From NCBI RefSeq assembly GCF_003258705.1, contig NZ_CP029480.1, forward strand, positions 1,798,001 through 1,862,000: a stretch of 64,000 nt of DNA, written 5' to 3'. Position numbers and translations under genes: made by a program. The first letter of the stretch is position 1. Each line of letters opens with the position of its first letter. The DNA comes from Arcticibacterium luteifluviistationis. Its GTDB lineage: Bacteria; Bacteroidota; Bacteroidia; Cytophagales; Spirosomataceae. This document shows positions 18,712 to 28,031 of the stretch, in pieces. Below the pieces are notes generated by a model. That model did no database searches. It was not told the DNA's origin and worked only from the letters and a program-made list of their open reading frames with translations.

Positions 18712-19746
18712 TTACTTTATAGGATTCTCGTTTGAGGTATACCATGAAATGAAGTTTTGAATTCCTTGATGTAAGGAAACTGTTGGTTTGTAACCAACTT
18801 CTTTTTCAAGTTTTGAAGTGTCTGCGTAGGTTTTATAAACATCACCAGCTTGCATTGGTAAGAACACTTTTTTTGCATCTTTACCCAAAGCGTCTTCAAT
18901 TTCCTGTATGAAATCCATAAGCTTTACAGGAGAAGAGCAGCCTATGTTATAAATTTTATAGGGTACGTCTTTTGATTCTTCTGTGGGCTGAGGAATACTG
19001 TCAGCTGCCAGTACCGTACCGCTTACTATATCTTCTATAAAAGTGAAGTCTCGCATTAAATCACCATTATTAAAGACCTTAATTTCATTATCATTAGAGA
19101 TGGCTTTGGCAAATAACATAGGTGCCATATCTGGTCTTCCCCAAGGGCCATACACTGTGAAGAATCTCAAACCTGTACATGGGATATTATAGAGTTTACT
19201 ATAACTATGTGCCATTAGTTCATTAGAACGCTTAGTGGCTGCATATAAACTGATAGGATTATCTACACGGTCTTCTTCAGAAAATGGAACTTTGTCGTTT
19301 TGGCCATAAACGGAACTGGAAGATGCGTATACTAAATGTTTGATGGCATTATTTCTAGAGGCTTCAAGAATATTAATGAAGCCAATAAGGTTGCTTTGTA
19401 AATAGGAGTAAGGGTGCGTTATTGAATACCTCACACCTGCTTGTGCTGCTAAGTTTATAACTATATCGAACTTTTCCTTTTCGAAAAGTTCAAATAATTC
19501 GTCTTTGTCCTCTAGGTGCATTCTTACAAATTTGTAGTTTTCATATTTACTACTTTGCACTGCAGAATGCCATGTTATGGAAGACTCTTCAATACCACTG
19601 TTTGAGAGGCGTGCGTACTTTAATTTAGGATCGTAATAATCATTGATGCTATCTATTCCTACTACGTTTTCTCCTCTTTTAAGTAGTACTTCAGCAAGGT
19701 GATACCCTATAAAACCCGCACTTCCTGTTATTAATATTTTTGACAT
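18712..19746 (-). CDS. UDP-glucuronate 4-epimerase (NAD-dependent epimerase/dehydratase)
   Basis: This 344-residue SDR-type epimerase has GSAGFIGYHLA (7-17), the YASSSSVYG stretch, the catalytic Y-x-x-x-K in YAATKRSNE, and GLRFFTVYGPWGRPDM. The NDYYDPKLKYARL insertion after the cofactor strand marks the UDP-glucuronate (Cap1J/LpsL) branch. It would interconvert UDP-glucuronate and UDP-galacturonate and so use the product of ugd at 7438-8841. Together they imply galacturonate in the polymer. A related epimerase specificity is not excluded. Confidence 0.9.
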   Translation of the reverse strand: MSKILITGSAGFIGYHLAEVLLKRGENVVGIDSINDYYDPKLKYARLSNSGIEESSITWHSAVQSSKYENYKFVRMHLEDKDELFELFEKEKFDIVINLAAQAGVRYSITHPYSYLQSNLIGFINILEASRNNAIKHLVYASSSSVYGQNDKVPFSEEDRVDNPISLYAATKRSNELMAHSYSKLYNIPCTGLRFFTVYGPWGRPDMAPMLFAKAISNDNEIKVFNNGDLMRDFTFIEDIVSGTVLAADSIPQPTEESKDVPYKIYNIGCSSPVKLMDFIQEIEDALGKDAKKVFLPMQAGDVYKTYADTSKLEKEVGYKPTVSLHQGIQNFISWYTSNENPIK

Positions 19747-19948
19747 GGCTATAAATTAAATAATTGATTCTTAGAGATTTTCTGAGGACTATCCTTAATG
19801 TTTTTTTTGTTCTTGTGTGAATTTTCTTTGTATTGACCGAGGTCGGAATCCTGTGATTATTTTGAATTTTACAAAATAATCCTATGATCTATCAAGTGAG
19901 ATTTGAAGATTATTTCGCTTATAATGTTTTAGATTCTTTAAAAGAAAT

Positions 19949-19965
19949 TACTGCTTTTTGCAGTA
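19949..19965 (-). terminator. Weak hairpin after the kinase gene
   Basis: TACTGC/GCAGTA arms (19949-19954, 19960-19965) enclose a 5-nt loop, 36 bp past the kinase stop codon on the minus strand. It is followed there by an AT-rich stretch (AATTTCTTTT). The stem is short, so it may be only partial attenuation between export genes and the sugar/assembly genes. Confidence 0.3.
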
Positions 19966-20000
19966 TGTAAAGTGCTTTAGCTTTTGTATTTCCAGCACTA

Positions 20001-22391
20001 TTACGATTTAAATATATTCTTTAACTTTTGGCTTATGGTTGTTTTTTTTGACTTGCCATAAGCTTGGCCATAACCATAACCATAACCATAACCATATCCG
20101 TAGTCCTGAGAGTTTTTATAATTCACTGCGTTAAAGATTAGGTTAAGGCTTTTGAACGTTCCTTTTTCTTTAAGGTTTTTAATATGACTTAAAAATACCT
20201 TTGGTGTTTTCTCATGCCTAATGAGATAGAAACATGTATCAGCTAAGGGTGCCATAAGTTCGGCATCTGTAACTAGAGAGGTGGGTGGAGTATCTATCAA
20301 GATATAGTCGAAGGAAGACTTCAGTACCTCTATCAGTTGTTCTAATCTACCATTGGCAATAAGCTCTGATGGGTTAGGAGGAATAGGGCCTGACGGAATC
20401 ATGTATACGTTGGCCATTTTTGTTGGTTCAATCAAATCGGCTTCTTCTGCTTTACTAATTAGGTATGTCGAAATTCCCTTAACATTATTTACATCTAAGT
20501 ACTCATGTATTTTTGGTTTTCTTAAGTCTAAGCCTAGTATCACCACTTTCTTTTCCAGTAGTCCTAAAGATGCAGCTATATTGGCGGTAGCAAAGCTTTT
20601 TCCTTCTCCCCCAGTAGAGGAGGTAATTAAGATTGTTTTACATTTTTCGGCTTCATTTCCCGCAAAAATGTATTGCATGTTGGAGCGTATCATTCTAACC
20701 TGCTCCGACACAAAGGAGCGACTGTGCACATCCAGTATTTCGCCTTTATCATCGGCTGATTTTTCGCCTATTTCTCCCAAAATGGTTAAACCAACCTTGT
20801 CTTCTATTTCTTTTTTACTCTGCACCGTATTGGTCATGAGCTCTTTTATATTAATAACTCCGACTGGAATGATTAAACCTATTAAAAGCCCTAATAAGGC
20901 CACTATTTTCTTTTTTGGTTTGATGGGCAGGTTAGAAGTATAAGGAAAGTCTACTACACGACTATCTGTTACCGTACTGGCATAGGAGAGTGCTGTTTCT
21001 TCTCTTTTCTTTAAAAGCAATAAGTAAAGGTTTTCTTTAATACTTGCTTGCCTTTTAATTTCTACGTACTCTCTTTCTTTTCTTGGGATGGTGCTGATGG
21101 CTCCTTCTAGTCTAGAATTTAAGGCCTGTAAGCTACTTTGCGTTACTTGAAGTCCAGCTTTTTGATTTCTTAAGTTCTCTCTAATCGCCTGCTTTATATT
21201 AGTCATTTGGGTGGTGACTGTTTCTAAAAAGGGATTGGAAGCAGTGGTACTTCTAGAAAGTTGCTCACGCTCTAATTCCAAATTAGACAATTGACTGATA
21301 TAGCCTGTAAGGACAGGGTCACTTACCATTAAGGTAGAAGGTGAAATATTTCCTATCTGGTTAGAAGCTAAGTATCTTTCCACACCTTCCATGACTTTTA
21401 GCTGTATGTTAACCTCATTGAGTTTGGTGTCATTGTCTTTTACTTTTTCTAAGAAGAGATTGGCTTCGGTACTTAGGTCGGTGATGCCCGCAGAGCGACG
21501 GTACTGTTCCACATCTTGCTCTACATCACCCAGTTCGGAGGTGATAAGTTTTAATCTATCTTCTATAAAGTTTAAGGTACTGGTAGCTTCTCTATTTTTA
21601 TCTTCTAAAGAGGCAAAAGCGTATTCATCCAAGAGCTTATGCATGATAAGCTTTCCTTTTTCAGGTAGAGCATTTTCAGAACTTAGCTTAATGACTGTAC
21701 TTTTTTGAGTAATTAATTCTATCCCTAATCCTTCTATTATTCTAGTCACTAAGGCGTCTCTATTGGTAAATAGTACTTTGATGGGTTCGTTACTGTCATA
21801 CCTTGATGATTTAGTTCGTAGGCTAGAATCCGCCTGAAATACTCTTAAGGAGCCATACGGGCTATCTACTCTGTCGGAATACAAGAATTCGCCCATGATG
21901 TTTTTGTTTTCATCGAGCATTGCATATTTAGAGCTATCCAATTGTTTAATGAAAAGTGGATTTTGGTTTGCAAACAATGTGAGCTCTGTAGCATTGATCT
22001 TAATGGGTGATGCGGTATGAAGCTCTACATCTCTTACGCTGCCTTCACGCCAATAGCTCACGGTAAGGTTAAGTTCATCCACCACTTTTTCTACGAGGTA
22101 ACGAGAACGTAAGACCTCCATCTCGTTTTCTACCAGCTTACTGCCGCTCATGATGTCTAACTCTTCCATCATATCCATGCCGGAAGACATTCCCTTGTCT
22201 TCGTCTTTAACGAGTAAGGTGGCGGAGATTTCGTAAATGGGCGTGCTGTACTTTAAATAGAGATAGGCACTGCTTAAACAAATGATGAGTGACAATACAA
22301 ACCAATACCAATAACGGAGGTATTTAAAAACAAAGTTCCGTAGATCAAAATCGTCTTCTTGATCTTGCCAAATATTTACTTCGTTATTCAT
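20001..22391 (-). CDS. Wzc-like polysaccharide co-polymerase / autokinase (BY-kinase)
   Basis: This 796-residue inner-membrane protein controls chain length and export. A Wzz domain lies between two membrane helices (about 31-49 and 495-514), with coiled-coil stretches around 275-460. The cytoplasmic kinase part has Walker A in STGGEGKS (592-599), Walker A' in LDLRKP (621-626) and Walker B in YILIDTPP (696-703). The tail has a tyrosine cluster with Tyr at 764, 766, 768, 770, 772, 774 and 778, the normal autophosphorylation region, here built from a perfect hexamer DNA repeat. It pairs with the Wza-like protein just upstream and probably with the phosphatase fragment at 1-120. Confidence 0.95.
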   Translation of the reverse strand: MNNEVNIWQDQEDDFDLRNFVFKYLRYWYWFVLSLIICLSSAYLYLKYSTPIYEISATLLVKDEDKGMSSGMDMMEELDIMSGSKLVENEMEVLRSRYLVEKVVDELNLTVSYWREGSVRDVELHTASPIKINATELTLFANQNPLFIKQLDSSKYAMLDENKNIMGEFLYSDRVDSPYGSLRVFQADSSLRTKSSRYDSNEPIKVLFTNRDALVTRIIEGLGIELITQKSTVIKLSSENALPEKGKLIMHKLLDEYAFASLEDKNREATSTLNFIEDRLKLITSELGDVEQDVEQYRRSAGITDLSTEANLFLEKVKDNDTKLNEVNIQLKVMEGVERYLASNQIGNISPSTLMVSDPVLTGYISQLSNLELEREQLSRSTTASNPFLETVTTQMTNIKQAIRENLRNQKAGLQVTQSSLQALNSRLEGAISTIPRKEREYVEIKRQASIKENLYLLLLKKREETALSYASTVTDSRVVDFPYTSNLPIKPKKKIVALLGLLIGLIIPVGVINIKELMTNTVQSKKEIEDKVGLTILGEIGEKSADDKGEILDVHSRSFVSEQVRMIRSNMQYIFAGNEAEKCKTILITSSTGGEGKSFATANIAASLGLLEKKVVILGLDLRKPKIHEYLDVNNVKGISTYLISKAEEADLIEPTKMANVYMIPSGPIPPNPSELIANGRLEQLIEVLKSSFDYILIDTPPTSLVTDAELMAPLADTCFYLIRHEKTPKVFLSHIKNLKEKGTFKSLNLIFNAVNYKNSQDYGYGYGYGYGYGQAYGKSKKTTISQKLKNIFKS
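20058..20102 (-). repeat. Hexamer repeat encoding the Gly-Tyr tail of the kinase
   Basis: The plus strand reads TAACCA four times without a break at 20071-20094, flanked by degenerate copies. Read on the minus strand it gives alternating Gly-Tyr codons (residues 764-775). In-frame gain or loss of units would change the number of phosphorylatable tyrosines without breaking the frame. Confidence 0.8.
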
Positions 22392-22419
22392 AGCTAAATA
22401 ATAATGTAGTTTGTGGTAT

Positions 22420-23229
22420 TTATTTAAGGAAGATGTTTAGCAAAACAGCTATGGTGGTGGCTATGCCGGTAAATATGGGTACTAGCTGTACACGCTGCTC
22501 GGTACTGGTTACTTTTCCTTTTATAGGTTGTACATATATAACATCACCATTTTTTATATAAAAATAGGGGCTTTGGAAAACCTCTCTGCTTAATAGGTTT
22601 ACCGTGCCTATTTCTCTAAGGCCATGTGCGTCTCTTATGATGGTTACACTGTCTCTTTTTCCATAGATGGATAAGTCACCTGCCATGGCTAAGGCTTCGG
22701 GTAGGGTAGTTTTATCGTCTAATAAATTATAGGTTCCCACTTTATTTACTTCCCCTAGTACAGAAAACTTATGATTTAAAAACCTAACATTTACTGCTGG
22801 GTCTTTTAGGTAGATTTCTACCTCTGTTTTTATTTTATCACTTGCCTGCATAAGGGTAAGATCTTTAACAAATTGCTTGCCTATAAAGGGAATTACCACG
22901 TTACCTGTAGAGTCTACTCTATAGCCCAGTGGTTGCCTAGCTCCCGCAGAACCTCCGCTTTGACCAGGGAAATTAGACATTTGCAGGGTGTTAATGTTTT
23001 GAAAGTTTAAGATTTCATTAGATTCCTCGTTTAAGCTACTTACCGTTATGGCTAAAATGTCTCCTTGAGTTATCTTAGCTACGGGTACAGGTGGTGTTTC
23101 TAGGTAAGAGGGATTGGAAGCAGTGACACCTCCCTGAAAATAAACAAACTTAGCTGTATTTACACAGCTCGTAGAAAAAGCTAGGGCTATTAAAAATAGT
23201 AAGGATAATAGTTTTTTAGTATGTGTCAT
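22420..23229 (-). CDS. Wza-like polysaccharide export lipoprotein
   Basis: The ATG at 23229 is chosen because MTHTKKLLSLLFLIALAFSTSC is then a regular lipoprotein signal, with the lipid-anchor Cys at residue 22. A start at 23274 would add 15 polar residues and overlap the gene before. The mature protein has the Poly_export domain (QGDILAITVSSLNEESNEIL, then GYRVDSTGNVVIPFIG) and SLBB-like repeats (FSVLGEVNKVGTYNL, IKNGDVIYVQP). A C-terminal hydrophobic segment (IFTGIATTIAVLLNIFLK) fits the membrane-spanning helix. It forms the outer-membrane export channel working with the kinase 28 bp downstream. Confidence 0.93.
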   Translation of the reverse strand: MTHTKKLLSLLFLIALAFSTSCVNTAKFVYFQGGVTASNPSYLETPPVPVAKITQGDILAITVSSLNEESNEILNFQNINTLQMSNFPGQSGGSAGARQPLGYRVDSTGNVVIPFIGKQFVKDLTLMQASDKIKTEVEIYLKDPAVNVRFLNHKFSVLGEVNKVGTYNLLDDKTTLPEALAMAGDLSIYGKRDSVTIIRDAHGLREIGTVNLLSREVFQSPYFYIKNGDVIYVQPIKGKVTSTEQRVQLVPIFTGIATTIAVLLNIFLK

Positions 23230-23263
23230 AGTCTGATTAGGCTCTGCCCAAATGTTGTACTTT

Positions 23264-23764
23264 TCAGTGAGCAATAGTTTTAAGTTTGTTTTGTGTGGTG
23301 TCTACAAAAATTTTCATTTGTAAACCGGGCAGAAAAACTTCATATTTTTTGCCAGAAGATGAGAGCACTTTTCCTTCTACATTTATAAATGGTCCCGATT
23401 CAAAAATAACGGTATCATTTAGTCCAAAATCTTGCATTTTTATTTCATTGTGATCAAAATCATTGAGCATGTTTTTGATGCTTTGAATTTCATGATCTTT
23501 CACTATGGCTGGTCGCTTTAACCAGTAGAGGTAGCGTACCACGCCTGGGCTTTTAAATACCTCACGCATGTGTTTTTCTTCTATATTCACAAATACGTAG
23601 GACTTAAATAGCGGTTCTAGTACTGTCTTTTTTCTATCAGACCATTGCTTTTGTTTTTTCAAAACGGGGCAGTAAGCTTTTATGCCCATTTCGTTTAATC
23701 TTTCGGCTGTGATCTTTTCGTTTCGAGATTTCGTATAAAGTACATACCAAGGCATAATTGTCAA
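23264..23764 (-). CDS. NusG/RfaH/UpxY-family transcription antiterminator
   Basis: This 166-residue protein has the NusG N-terminal domain: WYVLYTKSRNEKITAERL at the start, AYCPVLKKQKQWSDRKK, LFKSYVFVNI and VVRYLYW. A C-terminal KOW-like domain has VIFESGPFINVEGKVLSSSG. Specialised NusG paralogues such as UpxY in Bacteroides are encoded first in capsule operons and let RNA polymerase read the whole long operon. Position here, directly before the export genes, fits. ATG codons at 23764 and 23755 (MPWYVLY) are both possible. Confidence 0.92.
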   Translation of the reverse strand: MTIMPWYVLYTKSRNEKITAERLNEMGIKAYCPVLKKQKQWSDRKKTVLEPLFKSYVFVNIEEKHMREVFKSPGVVRYLYWLKRPAIVKDHEIQSIKNMLNDFDHNEIKMQDFGLNDTVIFESGPFINVEGKVLSSSGKKYEVFLPGLQMKIFVDTTQNKLKTIAH

Positions 23765-23952
23765 TAGTATTATGTTTTGAAATTTTACGGCTCCGCCCTT
23801 TCAGTCCCATTTTGGACCTAGCAAGCTTGTTTTAAAATGAGTTAAGGGGGAACTCATGTCTGTATTTTTGTTTTCGAAAAAGAAATTCTATTTAAAGCGT
23901 GTTGCTTCTTTCTAGAAATTAAAACTCTGTTTCATGGCTATAAATCTTATTA

Positions 23953-25047
23953 CTAATACATTTCGATTGGATCACCTTGTCGCTTTTCGTTAAACAACTT
24001 AACGTCAGCCCATACCATGTCTTTCACAAGAGCAGGTAGGTCATACTTTGGTTTCCAGTTTAATTGTTCCTTACATTTTGTAGGGTCGCCTATCAAAAGA
24101 TCTACCTCAGTAGGTCTAAAATATTTAGGGTCAATAGCGATAACTTTCTTGCCTATTTCTAATTGATAGTCGGCATTAGAACAACTTTCTACCGTTCCTA
24201 TTTCTTCCACTCCTTCGCCTTTAAAGCTTAGCGTAATGCCAAGTTCGGCAAAAGCCATTCTAATAAAATCTCTAATGGTGGTGGTGATTCCCGTAGCTAT
24301 GACAAAATCTTCAGGCTTATCTTGCTGCAAAATGAGCCACATGGCTTCTATATAATCTTTGGCATGTCCCCAATCTCTTTTAGAGTCAAGGTTTCCCATG
24401 TATAGGCAATCAGTATAACCTAGTACCATTTGGGCTAAGCCTCTAGTGATTTTTCGGGTCACAAAAGTCTCTCCTCTCAGTGGGGACTCATGATTAAAAA
24501 GAATACCATTACAGGCAAACATGTTATAGGCTTCTCTGTAATTTACCGTAATCCAGTATGCATACATTTTAGCAACAGCATACGGCGAACGCGGGTAAAA
24601 TGGTGTTGTTTCAGATTGTGGTACTTGCTGTACTAAACCATAAAGCTCTGAAGTAGAAGCTTGATAAATTCTGGTTTTTTCTGTCAATCCTAAAATCCTA
24701 ACGGCTTCTAAGATACGTAAGGTACCAATGCCGTCTACATTTGCTACATATTCTGGTTGGTCAAAACTTACTTTTACATGAGACATGGCTCCAAGATTGT
24801 AAATTTCGTCTGGCTGAACTTCCTGAATAATACGAATAAGGTTAGTAGAATCACTTAAGTCACCATAATGAAGCTTAAATCTTACCTGTGCTTCATGTAA
24901 GTCTTGATATAAGTGGTCTATTCTGGCGGTATTAAAGAGAGAAGATCTTCTTTTAATACCATGCACTTCATAACCCTTATCTAAGAGAAACTCGGCTAAA
25001 TAAGCTCCGTCTTGTCCAGTGATACCGGTAATCAATGCTTTTTTCAT
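23953..25047 (-). CDS. gmd: GDP-mannose 4,6-dehydratase
   Basis: This 364-residue SDR enzyme converts GDP-mannose to GDP-4-keto-6-deoxymannose, the precursor of GDP-fucose, GDP-rhamnose and related sugars. It shows [14 protein letters not shown] (8-21), [15 protein letters not shown], the Y-x-x-x-K in [32 protein letters not shown] and [19 protein letters not shown], all diagnostic of Gmd. It lies 188 bp upstream of the antiterminator in the same direction. No GDP-fucose synthase or reductase is present in the window. Confidence 0.96.
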   Translation of the reverse strand: MKKALITGITGQDGAYLAEFLLDKGYEVHGIKRRSSLFNTARIDHLYQDLHEAQVRFKLHYGDLSDSTNLIRIIQEVQPDEIYNLGAMSHVKVSFDQPEYVANVDGIGTLRILEAVRILGLTEKTRIYQASTSELYGLVQQVPQSETTPFYPRSPYAVAKMYAYWITVNYREAYNMFACNGILFNHESPLRGETFVTRKITRGLAQMVLGYTDCLYMGNLDSKRDWGHAKDYIEAMWLILQQDKPEDFVIATGITTTIRDFIRMAFAELGITLSFKGEGVEEIGTVESCSNADYQLEIGKKVIAIDPKYFRPTEVDLLIGDPTKCKEQLNWKPKYDLPALVKDMVWADVKLFNEKRQGDPIEMY

Positions 25048-25415
25048 GCGGCTGTTTTATAAGAGAATTTTAGTTTTCAAAGTTTTGCGACTGTTTTACG
25101 GTACGCATGACAAAGATGTCGTTTTGAATTCGTTTTCAAAAAAATGAAAGCATCTATTTATTAATTGGTCATGGAATCTAATAATAGTTTTATTTTATGT
25201 TCGATAAGTAGAATTCCGGCTGTTTAGATACGGAATTTTAATTCGGAGAAAGGGAACTCAGCCAAATAAAAACACATAATAATTAATAATTACTTAATAA
25301 GAATCTCTTTTTAATTGATTATTAGAATGCTATCGTTCGTCCCTAGAATAGGGCAGTTTAGTTTTTTAGTATTGGCTTTCTAAAGAATCTTCTCTTACGT
25401 ATAAGGGTATGGTTC
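25048..25415. other. Intergenic region of 368 bp
   Basis: An AT-rich gap between a lipoprotein gene and gmd. An inverted repeat (AATTCCG at 25212-25218, CGGAATT at 25231-25237) is visible. The right part probably contains the gmd promoter on the minus strand. No gene is supported. Confidence 0.5.
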
Positions 25416-25994
25416 TTAGTCTTTTAGGCTGCCTTTATTATCAATGAAACCAGTTATATCAAAGCTCTTTTTAGTACCAACAAAGAGTTGTTGGTACCCT
25501 TTAATATCATAATAAGCAAGATGTCCCTTAGAAAACTCAGCAACAATATTTTTAGTGGAGCTATAGAGGTAATTATCAGTTATGTGTACGGAAGCTATTC
25601 TTGAAATAGTTCCATTTTTGTTTTTCCAAATGTCTAAGGAAGCCACAGGGAGTTTTTCACCTTCTTTTATTTTATAAGAGATTTTATTTAAGCTATCTGT
25701 CTCATTGTAGCTCAGTTTATAGGCGGCTTTGTTAAGGTCAGATTGAATAATAATTTCTAATTCCTTTTTCCAGTCAATATCATTGGTCGACAACTCTTCC
25801 GTTTCATCATTGATACGGACAGATTTCTTAACAGTTGGTTTATGTTCGCTAAGCCAGTCAATCTCATTTTGAATGACGGTTTCTAAATCATAAAAAGTTT
25901 TTTCGCGAATACTGCTTTCTTCTGGATTGCAAGAAATAAGTCCAAGAATTAAAAGAAAGGATAAACGTTTCAAAGTAGCTTTAGTCATATGCAA
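25416..25994 (-). CDS. Hypothetical lipoprotein
   Basis: This 192-residue protein has a lipoprotein signal (RLSFLLILGLISC, Cys near residue 22) and a charged, mostly alpha/beta mature part. Phrases such as ASLDIWKNKNGTISRIASVHI and YYDIKGYQQLFVGTKKSFDI look like strands of a small periplasmic domain. I recognise no family or active site. It stands alone between two long gaps, so its function cannot be inferred from neighbours. Confidence 0.75.
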   Translation of the reverse strand: MHMTKATLKRLSFLLILGLISCNPEESSIREKTFYDLETVIQNEIDWLSEHKPTVKKSVRINDETEELSTNDIDWKKELEIIIQSDLNKAAYKLSYNETDSLNKISYKIKEGEKLPVASLDIWKNKNGTISRIASVHITDNYLYSSTKNIVAEFSKGHLAYYDIKGYQQLFVGTKKSFDITGFIDNKGSLKD

Positions 25995-26367
25995 ATATAA
26001 ACCGAAAGAATGGCTTAAATAGTTCAGGCTACTTGCTGATTGATTAATTGAAAAATAATTTGTCAGCTTCAGAATTTGACTTTGTATTAAATTTCGAAGA
26101 GCAGGAGTTTTCTAAATAAAGGTGTAACTCAAAATGGATACACCATTATAGATGAACAATCTAAATGGCTTCTTTAATGGATAAACTAAACGGAAACCAT
26201 CTGTTCGGACATTAAGCGATAGGCAAGAGAAACGGCCAGAATTAACAAACTTTGGCAAAAGTCTTCTGGGGTGGAGTATTGTACTTTTAGAATAACTGTT
26301 TTACGCTATATTTAGATTTATTATATATTTGGAATGTTTAAGCATAACCACTTAATCTATTTATAAA
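25995..26367. other. Intergenic region of 373 bp
   Basis: The region between divergent genes contains the promoter of the gene at 26368. A short plus-strand frame without ATG (26106-26177) reads KGVTQNGYTIIDEQSKWLL near its end and could be a decayed coding remnant, but this is too short to assign. Nothing else was seen. Confidence 0.35.
26299..26331 (+). promoter_or_regulatory. Candidate Bacteroidota promoter for the 203-residue gene
   Basis: TATATTTG at 26324-26331 matches the TAnnTTTG -7 box exactly, 37 bp before the start codon. The -33 position holds only a weak TTTT-like box near 26299-26302. Confidence 0.45.
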
Positions 26368-26979
26368 ATGGAACTGTTTGATTATAAATGTCATCAAGTG
26401 AAAGATGAGGTAGGCTTGATGCTTTATCAACAAAATTATCAAGAGCTATCTGGAAACTTGCTGACTTTAGATTATTTAAAGAAAACTATGGTTTTCCATG
26501 TTCTTAAAAATGACAAGGTCTATGCTGGTTTTTCATTGAATGTATTAGAGTGGTCTCCGCTCCGGTATTTTAGTTATTTGAATGAATATGTAAAAAGCGA
26601 GATTCTAATACAGCCTAGTAAGCCATTAAAAGAGCAAGATTTCTTAGAAATTACATCTATTTATAAGCAAGGACGGTACAAAAAGGATGAAATGCTTTTC
26701 TATTTCTACTTGTTTGCTAAAGCTTATATAAATGCTAAAAGACTGAAAAAGCCTTTGATACTGGGAGGTTCCATCGTGAGAGAGGTCAAATTAATTCAAA
26801 AAGAAGTTTTAGACGTGGTTTTGTATCATGGATTAATAGACCCAGAAAAAATCAAAGGAGATACGCCAAAGCTTTTTGAAATATACTGTTGTGAAACTAC
26901 CGACTTACTTTTCAATGCTGGCAAAGAGGCCTTTGAAAAATACTTTTTACAAGTGTTTGGAAGTAAAAAGTGGCATTAA
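26368..26979 (+). CDS. Uncharacterised protein, possibly GNAT-fold acyltransferase
   Basis: I do not recognise a family for this 203-residue protein. Its layout could fit a GNAT fold: a strand pair around TMVFHVLKNDKVYAGFSLNV, then FLEITSIYKQGRY at the place where GNAT enzymes have their E-x-x strand, then a long helix (MLFYFYLFAKAYINAKRLKK) and LILGGSIVREVKLIQ. LuxI-type autoinducer synthases share that fold, but I do not see their invariant residues. It has no signal peptide. It converges with a LuxR-HTH regulator gene with a 4-bp overlap of the stops, the same geometry as some luxI/luxR pairs. Function is open. Confidence 0.7.
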   Translation: MELFDYKCHQVKDEVGLMLYQQNYQELSGNLLTLDYLKKTMVFHVLKNDKVYAGFSLNVLEWSPLRYFSYLNEYVKSEILIQPSKPLKEQDFLEITSIYKQGRYKKDEMLFYFYLFAKAYINAKRLKKPLILGGSIVREVKLIQKEVLDVVLYHGLIDPEKIKGDTPKLFEIYCCETTDLLFNAGKEAFEKYFLQVFGSKKWH

Positions 26980-27800
26980 GATAGTATTCCGTTTTTCTTC
27001 ATAAGAATAGCCACATCACTGGCAGATTTTATAGAATTGTCATTGAAAAATCTTCTGGCTTTGGTCAGAATATTTTTATTGTAACTATGGACGGTGGCTA
27101 TACTCAAGTTTTCTTTTTCAGCTATCTGTTTGGCGGTAAATGGTTTCTCAGGGTTTTCAATATAGAGGTTGAGTAAAATTATTTCTCTATGAGTAAAAGG
27201 GTTTTCCTTAGCAGGAAGGTGGTTAAATATCTTTTTGACAAGGCCGTCAAATACATCTCTTAGTTTAGGGTCAACATCATAAAAGCGTGGTAAAGCAGCT
27301 TCGTTTTCAAAAGGCTTGATAATGGTAAACTCTGATAGATAAGAGAGAATTTTCCCTTCTTCTGACATTTGCCAAACAGATATGGTTCTCTTGCAGAGCA
27401 TCATTTCTCCATCACTATTTTTAAGAGGAACTAAGGCTACAAATTTCGGTTTCATAAAACCTATGAAGGTCTTTTCCGCCATTTTAAAAGTTTGTTTTCC
27501 TAGTAAGAAAAGCAGCTGACGCATGGCCCCTTCAGGCAAAATACTAATGTAATATTTAAAGTCAAAGTGTGCTTCTTGAAAGCCCATTTCATCCAAACCA
27601 TTTGCCTCGGTAATTTCTAATCTTAAAAAATCAACAATGAAATAGAAGGTTTCTCTCCTTCTTCCAATTTTCAATTTTTCTAGTTCATCGTTTTGTAGCT
27701 TTTCTGGGATAATGGATTTGTGGCTTTTCGGGTCTCCGTAGAGTTCCTGCACAAATAACTGTAAGCCTTTAAATTCATCATCTAAATTATTTTTTACCAT
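26976..27800 (-). CDS. LuxR-type HTH transcriptional regulator
   Basis: This 274-residue protein carries a C-terminal LuxR/FixJ-type helix-turn-helix at about residues 202-270: THREIILLNLYIE, TAKQIAEKENLSIATVHSYNK and a final helix, although the usual KxG motif is degenerate. The N-terminal 200 residues are a sensor-like region (perhaps PAS-like strands, VALVPLKNSDGEMMLCKRTI) with no named domain. It probably binds DNA as a dimer, and the signal is unknown. It converges with the gene at 26368. Confidence 0.8.
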   Translation of the reverse strand: MVKNNLDDEFKGLQLFVQELYGDPKSHKSIIPEKLQNDELEKLKIGRRRETFYFIVDFLRLEITEANGLDEMGFQEAHFDFKYYISILPEGAMRQLLFLLGKQTFKMAEKTFIGFMKPKFVALVPLKNSDGEMMLCKRTISVWQMSEEGKILSYLSEFTIIKPFENEAALPRFYDVDPKLRDVFDGLVKKIFNHLPAKENPFTHREIILLNLYIENPEKPFTAKQIAEKENLSIATVHSYNKNILTKARRFFNDNSIKSASDVAILMKKNGILS

Positions 27801-27990
27801 GTGATTTAGTTTTTACCCTAGGGTAGGGTATGAGTTAGTTTACCTTTTTGTCCACCTTTGATTATTCAATTATTAGCAAGGAAATGTGACCTTTCAATAA
27901 GGTATTTATAAGAAAAATTATATTTTATTGCTTCCGAATGTGTTAGTGTAGCCTTCCCGATTTACTTGAAACCCCACACCAATAAAAAGC

Positions 27991-28028
27991 AAAGATAGGC
28001 CTGACTTAAAACGTCAAGCCCATCCTTT
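27991..28028 (-). terminator. Terminator after the sugar-isomerase operon
   Basis: Imperfect arms at 27991-28005 and 28013-28028 (around GGCCTGAC/GTCAAGCC) enclose a short loop. On the minus strand the stem is followed by GCTTTTTATT. It begins right after the stop of the gene at 28032. Confidence 0.55.
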
Positions 28029-28031
28029 TGT

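Noticed and set aside
20353-20943. A 196-codon plus-strand frame opposite the kinase domain of the Wzc-like gene
   Set aside because: The minus strand encodes clear Walker motifs here, and the opposite frame shows no family pattern or start context.
25212-25237. AATTCCG/CGGAATT inverted repeat in the gmd upstream region
   Set aside because: Short arms with a 12-nt spacer in AT-rich DNA. It occurs once and nothing else marks it as an operator.
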